Below are positions 33,904-42,409 of a stretch of DNA of 47,414 nucleotides, in pieces. The notes under the pieces are model-generated. The model did no database searches and had not been told where the DNA came from. It worked only from the letters and a program-made list of their open reading frames with translations. The position numbers were made by a program, and so were the translations under genes. The stretch comes from Opitutaceae bacterium (GTDB lineage Bacteria; Verrucomicrobiota; Verrucomicrobiia; Opitutales; Opitutaceae). How positions within the stretch are numbered: the first letter of the stretch is position 1; every line of letters begins with the position of its first letter. The DNA is taken from the NCBI GenBank assembly GCA_003151495.1, contig PLXR01000138.1:1-47414 (forward strand), written 5' to 3'.

Positions 33904-34815
33904 CTAGTTTCGCGACGCGGCGTCCACCCTCTGCATCGCCTGCTCGACCGGGAGCGCCTTCTTGAAGAGGAGGAGCCGGACCGTGTGGTAGACGATGTAA
34001 AGGTCGCACCACAGCACGTTGCACCCCTTCGTCCTGTAGAGATGGGTGTACTTTCCCTCAAGCTCGAGGCGCCCCTCGGGGCTCTGGTTCAGCTTCCCGA
34101 CGACCTGCGAGATTCCGGTGAGCCCGGCGGGGCTGCCGAACCGCTGCTCCCACCCGGCAAACCGCTGGAGCAAAAGGACGTTCTCCCGCGGCAGAGGGCG
34201 GTTCCCGATCAGGCTCATCCCGTGCAGGAGCACGTTGAAGAGCTGCAGTATCTCCACGATCTGGGTCCTCTCGAGGAAGCGGCCGATCGGCGTATAGACC
34301 TCGCAGTCGAGCGGGATGTCCAGGAAGCCGTCCCTCATGAACCTCTCGCGCAGGCGGTACTTGGGCGACGTCGCGTCCCGCACCATCGTCCTGAACTTCA
34401 GGATGAGGACGCACTGGTCCAGGGAGACGTACCTCTGTGAGATGTAGAACACCGGGTGTCCCTCGAAGATGAAGATGACGAGCGAGATGAGGACGAGCGC
34501 GGGAAACAGGAGTGTCAGCAGGACTATGGAAAGGGATATGTCGACGATCCGCTTGAAGAGGTTGGACAGCTTGAACTCCGGCTCGGGCAGGGACTCCACC
34601 CCGAGCGTCTCCGTCGGGTTGCGGGTGGACATCGACTGGACGAGCAGGATGACCGCGAACATCCCGCCGAGGAGGATGATCGCCCGGGTGAGGTAGTGCC
34701 AGAAGCTGTGGTAGATGAGTCCGGAGATCATCATCTGGCGCAGCACGTAGCCGCCGCCCGCCAGGGCGGCGATCGCCACGGCGACCCAAGAGAGGCGAAT
34801 CAGTTTCTCCTTCAT
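33904..34815 (-). CDS. Initiating polyprenyl-phosphate sugar-1-phosphate transferase (bacterial sugar transferase family)
   Basis: The 303-residue protein has two N-terminal membrane helices (about 9-26 and 43-61) and a third at about 93-117. The WbaP/ExoY-type catalytic domain follows, with KRIVDISLS, PVFYISQRY, ILKFRTM, and the downstream GNRPLPREN and GLTGISQVVGK segments. These enzymes start repeat-unit synthesis by moving a sugar 1-phosphate from UDP-sugar to undecaprenyl phosphate at the inner membrane. I chose ATG 34815-34813; an upstream open frame of 80 codons is Pro/Arg-rich noise. It is the first gene of a leftward pair with the SDR. Confidence 0.9.
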   Translation of the reverse strand: MKEKLIRLSWVAVAIAALAGGGYVLRQMMISGLIYHSFWHYLTRAIILLGGMFAVILLVQSMSTRNPTETLGVESLPEPEFKLSNLFKRIVDISLSIVLLTLLFPALVLISLVIFIFEGHPVFYISQRYVSLDQCVLILKFRTMVRDATSPKYRLRERFMRDGFLDIPLDCEVYTPIGRFLERTQIVEILQLFNVLLHGMSLIGNRPLPRENVLLLQRFAGWEQRFGSPAGLTGISQVVGKLNQSPEGRLELEGKYTHLYRTKGCNVLWCDLYIVYHTVRLLLFKKALPVEQAMQRVDAASRN

Positions 34816-35117
34816 TCGTGCGTTTGTGCTGGGCAATGGTCTGGGTCGCGGCGCGCCCAAGGGGACGGCGCCTATCGTTGGATGTTCGTCCCGGCCTATC
34901 GGCTGTCGAGTAAATTTGGCGTCGTCGCGGCGCCGGGAACAAAGGGCATATCCCGCTCGACACCAAAGCCCTCGGGACTCCTCTGGCGCTGGCGGCACAG
35001 GGGCATGGATCCCTGCCGGCGGCCGCCCAGGGCCTCCTGCGCGACTGCATTCCACGAAAGGACTCGTTCGGCACGAGCCATCTTGACGACGGAAGCAACT
35101 CTGGCATCTTTCGCCGC
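34816..35117. other. Intergenic region before the antitoxin gene
   Basis: These 302 bases separate the leftward sugar transferase from the rightward antitoxin. I see no gene. The right end holds an inverted repeat (35063-35077) and a TTGACG at 35083-35088 that could be the antitoxin promoter, although no good -10 follows. Confidence 0.4.
35063..35077. promoter_or_regulatory. Inverted repeat upstream of the antitoxin, possible operator
   Basis: CTCGT and ACGAG are perfect inverted halves around 5 bases, 41 bases before the antitoxin ATG and just upstream of a TTGACG hexamer. Antitoxins usually repress their own promoter through such sites. Position and symmetry are the only evidence. Confidence 0.3.
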
Positions 35118-35312
35118 ATGACGCTGCTCGCCATCAAGCACGAGATGAAACGACTTAAGCCTCGGGAATTGAAAGAGTTGCAGTCTTATCTCATTCGTCT
35201 GCGCCATAGTACTCCCGAGTGGCGGCGTGCGACTGCGAAGAAGATCCGGTCCGTTCAGGCTGGGCGGTACGTAACGGCGGAGGCTCTCGAAAAGCGTCTT
35301 GCAGGTGAGTGA
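35118..35312 (+). CDS. Small antitoxin-like protein of a type II toxin-antitoxin pair
   Basis: A 64-residue basic, helix-rich protein containing MKRLKPRELKELQSYLIRL and RRATAKKIRSVQAGRYVTAE. It has the size and style of short antitoxins whose C-terminal helices wrap the toxin. The stop TGA 35310-35312 overlaps the start of the downstream toxin-like frame (GTG 35305) by 8 bases, the usual antitoxin-first layout. The family is not firmly recognised; the call rests on gene pair structure and composition. Confidence 0.6.
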   Translation: MTLLAIKHEMKRLKPRELKELQSYLIRLRHSTPEWRRATAKKIRSVQAGRYVTAEALEKRLAGE

Positions 35313-35568
35313 ACTCGTACGTTTCCGCGTTGTCTTCGAGGTGGGGGCTAGCGAGTTCATTATTGCTCAGTCGGGTAAGAAGAGGCGAAAGCTGGCGGAC
35401 ATTGCCCATTCGATAGCTCAAAGCCCGTTTGCTGAACCTGATTATTTTTTGCCCGACGAGGATTGGCGCCCCATTGCACACGTCGCCACCGAGGGCCACG
35501 TAATCAGTTACTAGGTTGATGCCCCAGTGAAACGCGTTGTGATCGTCGAAATTGAGCGCGAAGAATAA
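35305..35568 (+). pseudogene. RelE/ParE-like toxin gene interrupted by an amber codon
   Basis: From GTG 35305 the frame encodes a small basic protein (VRFRVVFEVGASEFIIAQSG, then PDEDWRPIAHVATEGHVISY) and stops at TAG 35512-35514. In the same frame it then reads VDAPVKRVVIVEIEREE and ends at TAA 35566-35568. The join SY-stop-VD suggests TGG to TAG, giving an original toxin of about 87 residues whose last strand (RVVIVEIE) is the normal RelE-type ending. The truncated product of about 69 residues probably lacks activity. The antitoxin remains intact. Family by layout and length; moderate. Confidence 0.6.
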
Positions 35569-35693
35569 CTTTTCGGCCTGTCGCCGGACCCGACGCTTGC
35601 CTCGGTCGCATCTCCTGGGGGGCAGGAGCCGCGCCATCGTTAGCGCGGGTCACCTCTGCGTTCCCGTCGGACAGAAGTGAACATCGATGCACC

Positions 35694-36446
35694 ATGGATC
35701 TTAGGTTGCTGAGCCTCAGGCTGCGCAAGCTGGCCCTGGCGCTTTCCCATCCCCGCTGCTGGCCGGCGCTCGCGCTCGGGGTGGCGCCCTCGGTGGAACA
35801 TTCGGCGGTCCTTCGGTCCCTCACGATGGACGGTGTGATCGACGTCGGGGCGAACCGGGGGCAGTTCACGTTGGCCTGCCTCCTGGAACATGCCGACATG
35901 CCGATCGTGGCCTTCGAGCCGATCCCGGCCGAGGCCGCGACCTTCCGGAGGGTCCACGGAAAGGCGCGCAGCGTTCGCCTGATCGAGTCGGCCCTTGGCG
36001 AATCCAGCGGGACGGCGACGCTGCACCTGAGCCGGAGCGCGGACAGCTCGTCCCTCCTGCCTATAGGCCGCCGCCAGATCGAGCTCTTCGCCAACACGGC
36101 GGAAATAGGAACGCTCGAGGTGCCGGTGCGGCGGCTGGACGAGATGGCGGAATACTGGCAGGGGCGCTCGCGGCAGCTTCTTAAGCTGGACGTGCAGGGA
36201 TTCGAGCTGAGCGTGCTGCGCGGCGCCGTGGGCACCCTGAAGACATGCTCCCATGTCTATGCCGAATGCTCGGAAGTCGAGCTTTACGACGGCCAGGCCC
36301 TGCGCTCGGAGGTCGTGGGATTCCTTGGGGGGCAGGGCTTCTCGGAATCGGCCCGCTTCAACCCGAGTTACCACCGGGGCCAGCTGGTCCAGGCCGACTA
36401 TCTTTTCTCGCGGCCGCCGGCGTCACCCCCAGGCGGCGCCCGCTAG
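35694..36446 (+). CDS. FkbM-family methyltransferase
   Basis: The 250-residue protein has the SAM loop GVIDVGANRGQF at 47-58, the acidic post-I motif IVAFEPIPAEA, and the family signature LLKLDVQGFELSVLRGA. It likely O-methylates a sugar of the polymer. The first 40 residues are basic and amphipathic. It ends 3 bases before the WecG-like gene, so the two are co-transcribed. It is the third FkbM protein in the window, but sequence differences show they are not recent copies. Confidence 0.9.
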   Translation: MDLRLLSLRLRKLALALSHPRCWPALALGVAPSVEHSAVLRSLTMDGVIDVGANRGQFTLACLLEHADMPIVAFEPIPAEAATFRRVHGKARSVRLIESALGESSGTATLHLSRSADSSSLLPIGRRQIELFANTAEIGTLEVPVRRLDEMAEYWQGRSRQLLKLDVQGFELSVLRGAVGTLKTCSHVYAECSEVELYDGQALRSEVVGFLGGQGFSESARFNPSYHRGQLVQADYLFSRPPASPPGGAR

Positions 36447-36449
36447 GCC

Positions 36450-37247
36450 ATGAGCGCCGAGTTTCATCCAGTCGCCAGGGAAGGAAGGGAGCCCGCGCGC
36501 GGGAGGACGTGCCAGGTCCTCGGGATCGCATTCTTCTCTGATTCGATCGACGTTTCGGTGAGGCAGGCGATGGAGGGAGGACTGGTCGTCGCCCCGTCCG
36601 GGCCGGGCCTGGCGGTCGACCTGGTGAATTCGCAGGCCTACCGGGACGCTGTCTCCTCGGCAGACCTCGTGCTGGTCGACTCGAGCGCCCTCGTCCTCTT
36701 CTGGCGGCTTTTCTCCGGGGTGAAGCTTTCGCGGATCTCCGGCCTCATGTTCCTGAGGGAATTCCTCCGGCAGGAGGAACTCAAGGCGCCGGGCGCGGTG
36801 TTCTGGGTGATGCCCTCCGGGGAGGAAGCCCGCCGCAATGCGGGATGGCTGCAATCCCGGGGTTTTCGAAGCTCGCCCGGGGATTTCTACGTCGCCCAGT
36901 TCTATGGCGGCGGAGCGCTCGCCGACCCGGAACTCCTGGCAATCATCGAATCCCGGAAGCCCAGGGTGGTGATGCTCGCGATCGGCGGCGGGGTCCAGGA
37001 GCGCCTGGGCCATTTCCTCGTCCAGCGCCTCTCCTATCGTCCCGGCGTCCTCTGCCTCGGGGCCGCCATCGCATTCCTGAACGGGGGCCAGGCCAGGATA
37101 CCGGCCTGGGCCGACACGTTCATGATAGCCTGGCTTGTCCGGGTGCTGTCCTCGCCCCGGCGCTTCGCGGGGCGCTATTGGAAGGCCTGGGCGCTATTCC
37201 CGCTTCTCTGGCGAAACCGCGAGCGCATGCCGCCCCTTCGGGGGTGA
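36450..37247 (+). CDS. WecG/TagA/CpsF-family glycosyltransferase
   Basis: The 265-residue protein has the GT26 features: PSGPGLAVDLV early, LVDSSALVLFWRLF, then IGGGVQERLGHFL with the family-typical GVQxQE-like segment, GAAIAFLNGGQARIPAWA, and a C-terminal basic amphipathic tail rich in Arg/Trp that binds membranes. These enzymes add the second sugar (such as ManNAcA or ManNAc) to undecaprenyl-PP-linked sugar. It fits the initiating transferase at 33904. Confidence 0.9.
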   Translation: MSAEFHPVAREGREPARGRTCQVLGIAFFSDSIDVSVRQAMEGGLVVAPSGPGLAVDLVNSQAYRDAVSSADLVLVDSSALVLFWRLFSGVKLSRISGLMFLREFLRQEELKAPGAVFWVMPSGEEARRNAGWLQSRGFRSSPGDFYVAQFYGGGALADPELLAIIESRKPRVVMLAIGGGVQERLGHFLVQRLSYRPGVLCLGAAIAFLNGGQARIPAWADTFMIAWLVRVLSSPRRFAGRYWKAWALFPLLWRNRERMPPLRG

Positions 37248-37272
37248 GGCCCGGGCCGGTGCAGGGCGCGGC

Positions 37273-37953
37273 CTACGGCCTGAAGACCAGGCGCGCGTAG
37301 CAGTACGCCAGGGATTCCCCGAGCACCTCGCGCACGCCGCTGCTCGACTTCCACCAGCGGCCCCCGCTGTAGCGGAGGTCCCCCGTGGAAATGACGCCCA
37401 CCTTCACGCGGTCGCCGAGGGCCTCCTGGAACATCAGCCGGCTTCGGCGCGCGTGGGCGCCGAGGGTGAGGAGGTTCACGGCCCTGACTTCGGGCCTCTT
37501 CTCCTCGATCCAGCGGCGAAGGGCCACCGCCGTGGCGTACGTGCGGTCCTTGGCGACCCCGATGCTCGGCACCGCGACGACGACCTCCGGGTCGAGGCCC
37601 TTCCTCACGAGGATCGTCCGGGTGAGTTCGGCGTAGGTCCCGAAATCCCCCAGGAGCTCGCGCCTCGGGGTGGGGCCGCCGGTGACCACCAGCAGGTCGT
37701 AGCGGCCGTCGCGAAACTCCGAGAGGACGGGGTCGATCGGCATCAGGTCCGGGAGCCAGCCCTCCACGACCAGGACCCTTGTCTCGACCCGGTCCGTCAC
37801 CGCGAGGAACGGGAAGGCAAAGCGGACGCATCCCACTCCCGCGAGGGCCAGGAGCAGCACCGCGACCGACCAGGCGGCGAGTGTCGGGCGCCAGCGCGTC
37901 GTCTGGGCGACGAGGCCCATGCGGGCAAGGAGGGGCCTCTTGGAAATATTCAT
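37273..37953 (-). CDS. DUF218 (YdcF/SanA-like) envelope protein
   Basis: The 226-residue protein has one membrane helix at about 24-45 and a DUF218 Rossmann-like domain with VLVVEGWLPD, LLVVTGGPTPRRE and VPSIGVAKDRTYATAVAL. Such proteins are common in exopolysaccharide loci, and relatives affect envelope permeability; the reaction is not established. I chose ATG 37953-37951; the open frame upstream overlaps the divergent ABC gene and is a shadow. It is on the opposite strand to its neighbours, with 42 bases to the ABC gene start. Confidence 0.82.
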   Translation of the reverse strand: MNISKRPLLARMGLVAQTTRWRPTLAAWSVAVLLLALAGVGCVRFAFPFLAVTDRVETRVLVVEGWLPDLMPIDPVLSEFRDGRYDLLVVTGGPTPRRELLGDFGTYAELTRTILVRKGLDPEVVVAVPSIGVAKDRTYATAVALRRWIEEKRPEVRAVNLLTLGAHARRSRLMFQEALGDRVKVGVISTGDLRYSGGRWWKSSSGVREVLGESLAYCYARLVFRP

Positions 37954-37995
37954 GGCGCCCGGTGACCTAAGCTGAAATTGTCGTTGGGAACAAGG

Positions 37996-39798
37996 ATGCA
38001 CCGAACGGAACCCACCCTGCGCGAGTACCTGCGATGCCTTATCGGACAGGCGGGCAGCCGCCTCTGGTACTCGCTTGGCCTGATGGTCGCGGTCGGGCTC
38101 CTCGAGGGCGGCGCGCTTCTCATCCTGCCGGTGATGCTGCCCCTGGTGGGGCTCGGCACACCGTCGGGCCTCGGGGGGGTGGGGAGGATGGCGGCGTCCC
38201 TGTTTAGGATGGGGCATATCCCACTGACGCTTCCCTGGGCGCTCGGCGCCTTCGTGGTCGCCATGTCGGCGCAGGCGTGGATGAGGGTCACGCTCGACGT
38301 CATGAACACGCGGATCGAGGCCGAGTTCACCTGCTCCCTCAGGGAGCGCCTCTACGATTCGATGGTAGGGGCGGACTGGCTCTTCTTCACGCGGCAGCGC
38401 TCCTCGGACATGGTGCAGGTGTTCACGGAGGAGCTCCACCGCGTCGGCATGGGCACTCAGCAGGTCCTTGCGCTCATGGGGATGGCGGGCGTGGCACTCG
38501 TGCAGATGGCCGTCGCCGTAGGCCTTTCGCCCGGGCTGAGCGCACTGGCGCTCGGCTTCGGTGCGTGCGTCGCCCTAGCGCTGCGGCCGCTCGGGCGGCG
38601 GGTCCACGCCATGGGCAAGGTCATCCAGCAGAAGCGCTCCGAGATGGCAGCCGCCGTGTCCGAGCACCTGGGGGGAATGAAGATTGCCAAGAGCCACGGC
38701 TGGGAGGCCCATCACCTTTCCCTGTTCAGGAGGATCGTCCGCGTGATCGCCTCGGAGTGGGTGAAGACGATGCGGGTTCAAGCGCGGGCCCGCGTGGCCG
38801 TAGAGCTGGGCGCGGCTGTGGCCCTAAGCGCGTTCGTCTATTGCGCGGTCGCCCTGGCAGGGGTCGAGCCAGCTCGGCTCCTTATGCTGGCGTATATTTT
38901 CACCCGAATGGTCCCGCGGATTGTCGCAGTCCAGGCCAGCTGGCAGCGGGTGATGCAGGCCCTGCCGTCCTTCGAGGCGGCCGAGCACCTTCGCCACCGC
39001 TTCCTGGAGGCAAGGGAGAGCGAGCCTTCGGGCTCGATGACGCGCATGGCCTTCGGCAAGGAGGTGCGTTTCGAATCGGTCTCGTTCTCGTACTCGGGTG
39101 GCGCCAAGGGCGCAGCGCTTTCAAACGTGGACCTTGTCCTGCCTGCGCGCGGGATAACCGCGGTCTGCGGTAACTCCGGGGCCGGCAAGAGCACGCTCGC
39201 GGACCTCCTCCTCGGGCTCCTGCGCCCCTCGTCCGGCCGGATCCTCGTGGATGGCGAGCCGCTCTCCGGGGAGCGCGTCCATGCGTGGCGCCAGGCGATC
39301 GGATACGTTCCCCAGGAGACATTCCTCTTCCACGACACGATCCGGTCAAACCTGCTGATGGCCCGCCCGGGCGCCTCCGAGCAGGAGATCCGCGCCGCCC
39401 TGCGCGGGGCGGCCGCGGAGGAACTCGTGGACCGGATTCCCAAGGGCCTGGAAACGGTGGTCGGCGACCGGGGCATGCGCATCTCGGGCGGCGAGCGCCA
39501 AAGGCTGGCCCTCGCCCGAGCGCTCCTGCGCCGGCCGTCGCTGCTCGTCCTTGACGAGGCCACGAGCGCGTTAGACAACGAGAACGAGCGCCTCATCCAG
39601 CACGCCCTCGGCCTGCTTCAGGACGAGATGGCCATCGTCATAATCGCGCACCGGATGTCCACCGTGCGGATCGCTACCAGGATAATCGTCCTAAGGGAGG
39701 GGAGCGTCGCGGAGGTGGGCAGCTGGGGTGAGCTTAGCGGGCGCGAATCCGGGATCTTCACGCAGATGGTGGCGGACGGGGGGGCGGCCCGGGCATGA
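37996..39798 (+). CDS. ABC exporter (transmembrane and ATPase half-transporter)
   Basis: The 600-residue protein has six membrane helices in residues 25-310 followed by the ATPase. The Walker A is GNSGAGKST (392-400), the signature ISGGERQR starts at 496, and the Walker B LLVLDEATS at 516-524 includes Asp520 and Glu521; a switch His follows in IIAHRMS. This is the MsbA/PglK-like homodimeric exporter fold. No C39 peptidase domain is present. Upstream of the lasso-type genes and overlapping the next ATG (ATGA), it may be the LasD-like peptide exporter, or it may move lipid-linked glycan. ATG 37996 is preferred; a TTG 6 codons earlier is possible. Confidence 0.92.
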   Translation: MHRTEPTLREYLRCLIGQAGSRLWYSLGLMVAVGLLEGGALLILPVMLPLVGLGTPSGLGGVGRMAASLFRMGHIPLTLPWALGAFVVAMSAQAWMRVTLDVMNTRIEAEFTCSLRERLYDSMVGADWLFFTRQRSSDMVQVFTEELHRVGMGTQQVLALMGMAGVALVQMAVAVGLSPGLSALALGFGACVALALRPLGRRVHAMGKVIQQKRSEMAAAVSEHLGGMKIAKSHGWEAHHLSLFRRIVRVIASEWVKTMRVQARARVAVELGAAVALSAFVYCAVALAGVEPARLLMLAYIFTRMVPRIVAVQASWQRVMQALPSFEAAEHLRHRFLEARESEPSGSMTRMAFGKEVRFESVSFSYSGGAKGAALSNVDLVLPARGITAVCGNSGAGKSTLADLLLGLLRPSSGRILVDGEPLSGERVHAWRQAIGYVPQETFLFHDTIRSNLLMARPGASEQEIRAALRGAAAEELVDRIPKGLETVVGDRGMRISGGERQRLALARALLRRPSLLVLDEATSALDNENERLIQHALGLLQDEMAIVIIAHRMSTVRIATRIIVLREGSVAEVGSWGELSGRESGIFTQMVADGGAARA

Positions 39799-41006
39799 AC
39801 TCCACGGCCGAAGCCAGAACTCCGTTGGCTGCGACGGGGTCACCCCTCCGGGTCCCGACGGACTTTTCTTCCGAGCTTCGCCTTCTTCTCACCCTCCTGC
39901 GCTGCGCTCTGCACACCGGCGATCCCGCGGAAGTTGGGGAGCTGTGCCGGGGCATGGACTGGACCCGGTTTGCAGCCTGTTTTAAGCGCCACCGCGTCGG
40001 CGCGTTCCTTCACCACCGACTGCCCCCGCGGGCCAGGGAGGCGCTCCCGGAGCCGACCAGGTCCGAACTGGGCCGGGCGGCCGGGCGCGCGATGCGACGG
40101 TCCCTCACGCGGGCGACTGAGCTGGCGCGCATCGTGAGGGTGCTCGAGGACGGCGGCATAGGGGTCGCGAGCCTGAAGGGCCCGCTCCTTTCCCTCGAAC
40201 TCTACGGCGACCTGGGCCATCGGCACTCGGGAGACCTCGACCTGATTGTCGGTCCGTCAGAGGTTCTGCGGACAGACGCGATCCTTCGTGCCTGCGGATA
40301 TGTCCGGGTGGAGCCCGACTTTGAGCTGACGCCCCGCCAGCAGGAGGCGCACCTGCGCTTTCACAGGGAGAACAAGTATCTCGGACCGGCCAATGGAATC
40401 CGCCTCGAGGTCAAGTGGCGGTTGTTCGGCAGCGCCGGCGATTGGCGTGGGGAGCGTAAGAGGAAGGAGGTTGCTGGCAGGGGGGTCGAAACCCTCTCGA
40501 TCGAGGAAAATGCACTGTACCTCTTTGTCCACGGCGCGCGTCACGGGTGGTTCCGCGTCTTCTGGCTGGTCGACGTGGCGCTGCTGCTACTGGACAGGCG
40601 CATCGACTGGCCCACCGTTCGGTCGGACGCCCGGAAGCTGGGCGCGGAGCGCTCGCTGCTCCAGGGAGCGGCGCTTGCCTGCGAGCTCCTTGGAGTTCCG
40701 CTGCCGGGTGCCCTTGTCCCTTTGCCCGGCGAGCAGAGGGTTCTCGGCTGGCTTGTAGCCCATGCAAAGCGGCAGGTTTCAAGGAGGGTTCGACCGGGAT
40801 CCGAACCGCCAGAGCCCGTTGGCTACGCCATTCTCCTAGAGTCGGGCTGGCGGGCGAGAAGGGAGATCCTGCAGGGCCGCTTCATGTACGCGAGGAACTG
40901 GCGGATCCTGCCGCTGCCGGACAGCCTTTTCGGCCTCCACTACGCGGCGGCGCCCGCGCTCTGGCTGTACCGCAGGATCGCGGGCCGGAGCGGCCATCAC
41001 GGATGA
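39795..41006 (+). CDS. Nucleotidyltransferase-fold protein (NTP_transf_5 type)
   Basis: The 403-residue protein has LKGPLLSLELYGD at 127-139 and HSGDLDLIV at 144-152, with the paired Asp147/Asp149 of the nucleotidyltransferase fold. This is the pattern of the uncharacterised family often found in lasso-peptide and exopolysaccharide clusters. The Cys- and Arg-rich C-terminal half has no name. It overlaps the ABC gene stop and is followed by the B2 gene. A nucleotidyl transfer to peptide or sugar is inferred only from the fold. Confidence 0.85.
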   Translation: MNSTAEARTPLAATGSPLRVPTDFSSELRLLLTLLRCALHTGDPAEVGELCRGMDWTRFAACFKRHRVGAFLHHRLPPRAREALPEPTRSELGRAAGRAMRRSLTRATELARIVRVLEDGGIGVASLKGPLLSLELYGDLGHRHSGDLDLIVGPSEVLRTDAILRACGYVRVEPDFELTPRQQEAHLRFHRENKYLGPANGIRLEVKWRLFGSAGDWRGERKRKEVAGRGVETLSIEENALYLFVHGARHGWFRVFWLVDVALLLLDRRIDWPTVRSDARKLGAERSLLQGAALACELLGVPLPGALVPLPGEQRVLGWLVAHAKRQVSRRVRPGSEPPEPVGYAILLESGWRARREILQGRFMYARNWRILPLPDSLFGLHYAAAPALWLYRRIAGRSGHHG

Positions 41007-41033
41007 GGAGACTCCCCGGAGCATAGCCCCGCA

Positions 41034-41471
41034 ATGGACCTGATTCGACGATTTCTCCGCCGCACCTGGGCGGAGCGCCTGATTCTCCTCGAGGCGTTCG
41101 CCTGGCTTTGCTGGGCCCGTCTCCTCCTCCTCACGGTGCCGTTCCGATGGATCGCGCCGCACCTGGGCCGCCAGATGGCTGAGGGCCCTGCGACATTGGC
41201 CGATTCCGATAGGCTCGTAGTCGGCCGGGTTTCGTGGGCCGTGCTTGCGGTTTCCAGGCGCGCCGAGCTCGGTTTTGTCTGCCTCCCTCAGGCCATGGCC
41301 GCCAAATGGATGCTGCGCAGGCGGAAGCTCACGAGCACGCTCTATCTGGGGCTTCGCACCAACGAGAAGGCGAGCTTGTCGGCACATGCATGGCTAAGGG
41401 TGGGGGACCGAATTCTTACTGGACAGGCCGAAGCATGTGGGCATCAAGTTATTGCCACTTTTGGCGACTAG
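41034..41471 (+). CDS. Lasso-peptide biosynthesis B2 protein (transglutaminase-like cysteine protease)
   Basis: The 145-residue protein has the B2 triad. Cys83 lies in FVCLPQAMAAKWMLRRR, His118 in SAHAWLRVGD, and Asp125 at the end of that segment. The strand between is STLYLGLR. B2 proteins cut the leader from lasso-peptide precursors, guided by the RRE protein B1. The PqqD-like gene at 43261 fits as B1. The N-terminal half contains a hydrophobic segment (AFAWLCWARLLLLTVPF) usual for this family. No precursor peptide gene is visible next to it. Confidence 0.85.
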   Translation: MDLIRRFLRRTWAERLILLEAFAWLCWARLLLLTVPFRWIAPHLGRQMAEGPATLADSDRLVVGRVSWAVLAVSRRAELGFVCLPQAMAAKWMLRRRKLTSTLYLGLRTNEKASLSAHAWLRVGDRILTGQAEACGHQVIATFGD

Positions 41472-41494
41472 CCCGGCCTGTCGCCCGCGACCCA

Positions 41495-42409
41495 ATGCCT
41501 TCCGATCCCCCTTCAAACCGTTACACGGTTTATGGTCTCACCGTCGAGACCTGGATACCCTTTCCAGAGCTTCAGCCGGCACTGCCGGGCGCCGCGGTGG
41601 ACGCAGTCTTTCGCCTGGGCGAGGTGCCCGCCGAACTGGCCGACTGCCGCCACAGGGGCGCACGGTTCCAGGCCGCGCCGGGGCGGCTTCTGGCATGGCT
41701 GGACAAGATCGCTCGGTACCTCGCGGTCGACGGCCGCGAGATCATTGTCCAGCCCGAGGCCGGAGCCACCGAGAGCGACCTCAGGCTCTTCCTGCTGTGC
41801 TCGCCGATGGGCGCCCTCCTGCTCCAGCGCGGCCTGCTTCCTCTGCACGCTAGTGCCGTCGCGACGCCCCGGGGTGCGGCGGTCTTCATGGGAGCGTCGG
41901 GCGCGGGAAAGTCCACGCTTGCCGCGAGTTTTCACCGTCGGGGTTTTCGGGTCCTGGCCGACGACATCAGCGTGGTCCGCTTCGCGCCGGACGGCGCGCC
42001 ATGGGTGATGCCCGGCCTGCCGCAGTTCAAGCTCTGGCCGGATGCGGTCGCACGGCTCGGATCCACCGCCGACGAGCCGGCCCGTCTCCGGCCGCAGGTC
42101 GAGAAGCGGGCGGTGCCGTTCTGGGACAGGTTCCACCCCGAGCCCCTTCCCCTGGACCACATCGTTTTCCTGCGGCCCTCGAGAAAGAGCGAGATCGAGG
42201 TCGACCGCCTGTCCGGCATCGACAGGGTGCCGCCGCTGCTGCGGAATACCTACCGCGCGCAGTTCCTGCCGGGCCTGGGGATCGCGGCGTCCTGCTTCGA
42301 GTCCGTTAGCCGCCTGGCGAAGTCTGTGAAGGTGACCCGGGTTTCGCGGCCGCTGGATGGGGAACAGGACTCGATGGCGGACCGCGTCGCCGCGGAAATC
42401 GGACTATGA
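41495..42409 (+). CDS. HPr-kinase-like (lasso-associated) kinase
   Basis: The 304-residue protein has a Walker A GASGAGKST at 133-141 (VFMGASGAGKSTLAASF) and downstream RVLADDISVVRF, as in HPr(Ser) kinase relatives that sit in lasso-peptide clusters such as paeninodin, where the kinase phosphorylates a C-terminal Ser of the peptide. The start ATG 41495 lies 23 bases after the B2 stop. The frame upstream overlaps B2 and is a shadow. The stop overlaps the sulfotransferase ATG (ATGA). Substrate inferred from context; a sugar or other peptide is possible. Confidence 0.83.
   Translation: MPSDPPSNRYTVYGLTVETWIPFPELQPALPGAAVDAVFRLGEVPAELADCRHRGARFQAAPGRLLAWLDKIARYLAVDGREIIVQPEAGATESDLRLFLLCSPMGALLLQRGLLPLHASAVATPRGAAVFMGASGAGKSTLAASFHRRGFRVLADDISVVRFAPDGAPWVMPGLPQFKLWPDAVARLGSTADEPARLRPQVEKRAVPFWDRFHPEPLPLDHIVFLRPSRKSEIEVDRLSGIDRVPPLLRNTYRAQFLPGLGIAASCFESVSRLAKSVKVTRVSRPLDGEQDSMADRVAAEIGL

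Noticed and set aside
37273..38439. Longer form of the DUF218 protein reaching into the ABC gene
   Set aside because: The extra residues are a shadow of the divergent ABC transporter; ATG 37953 is followed directly by the membrane helix expected for this family.
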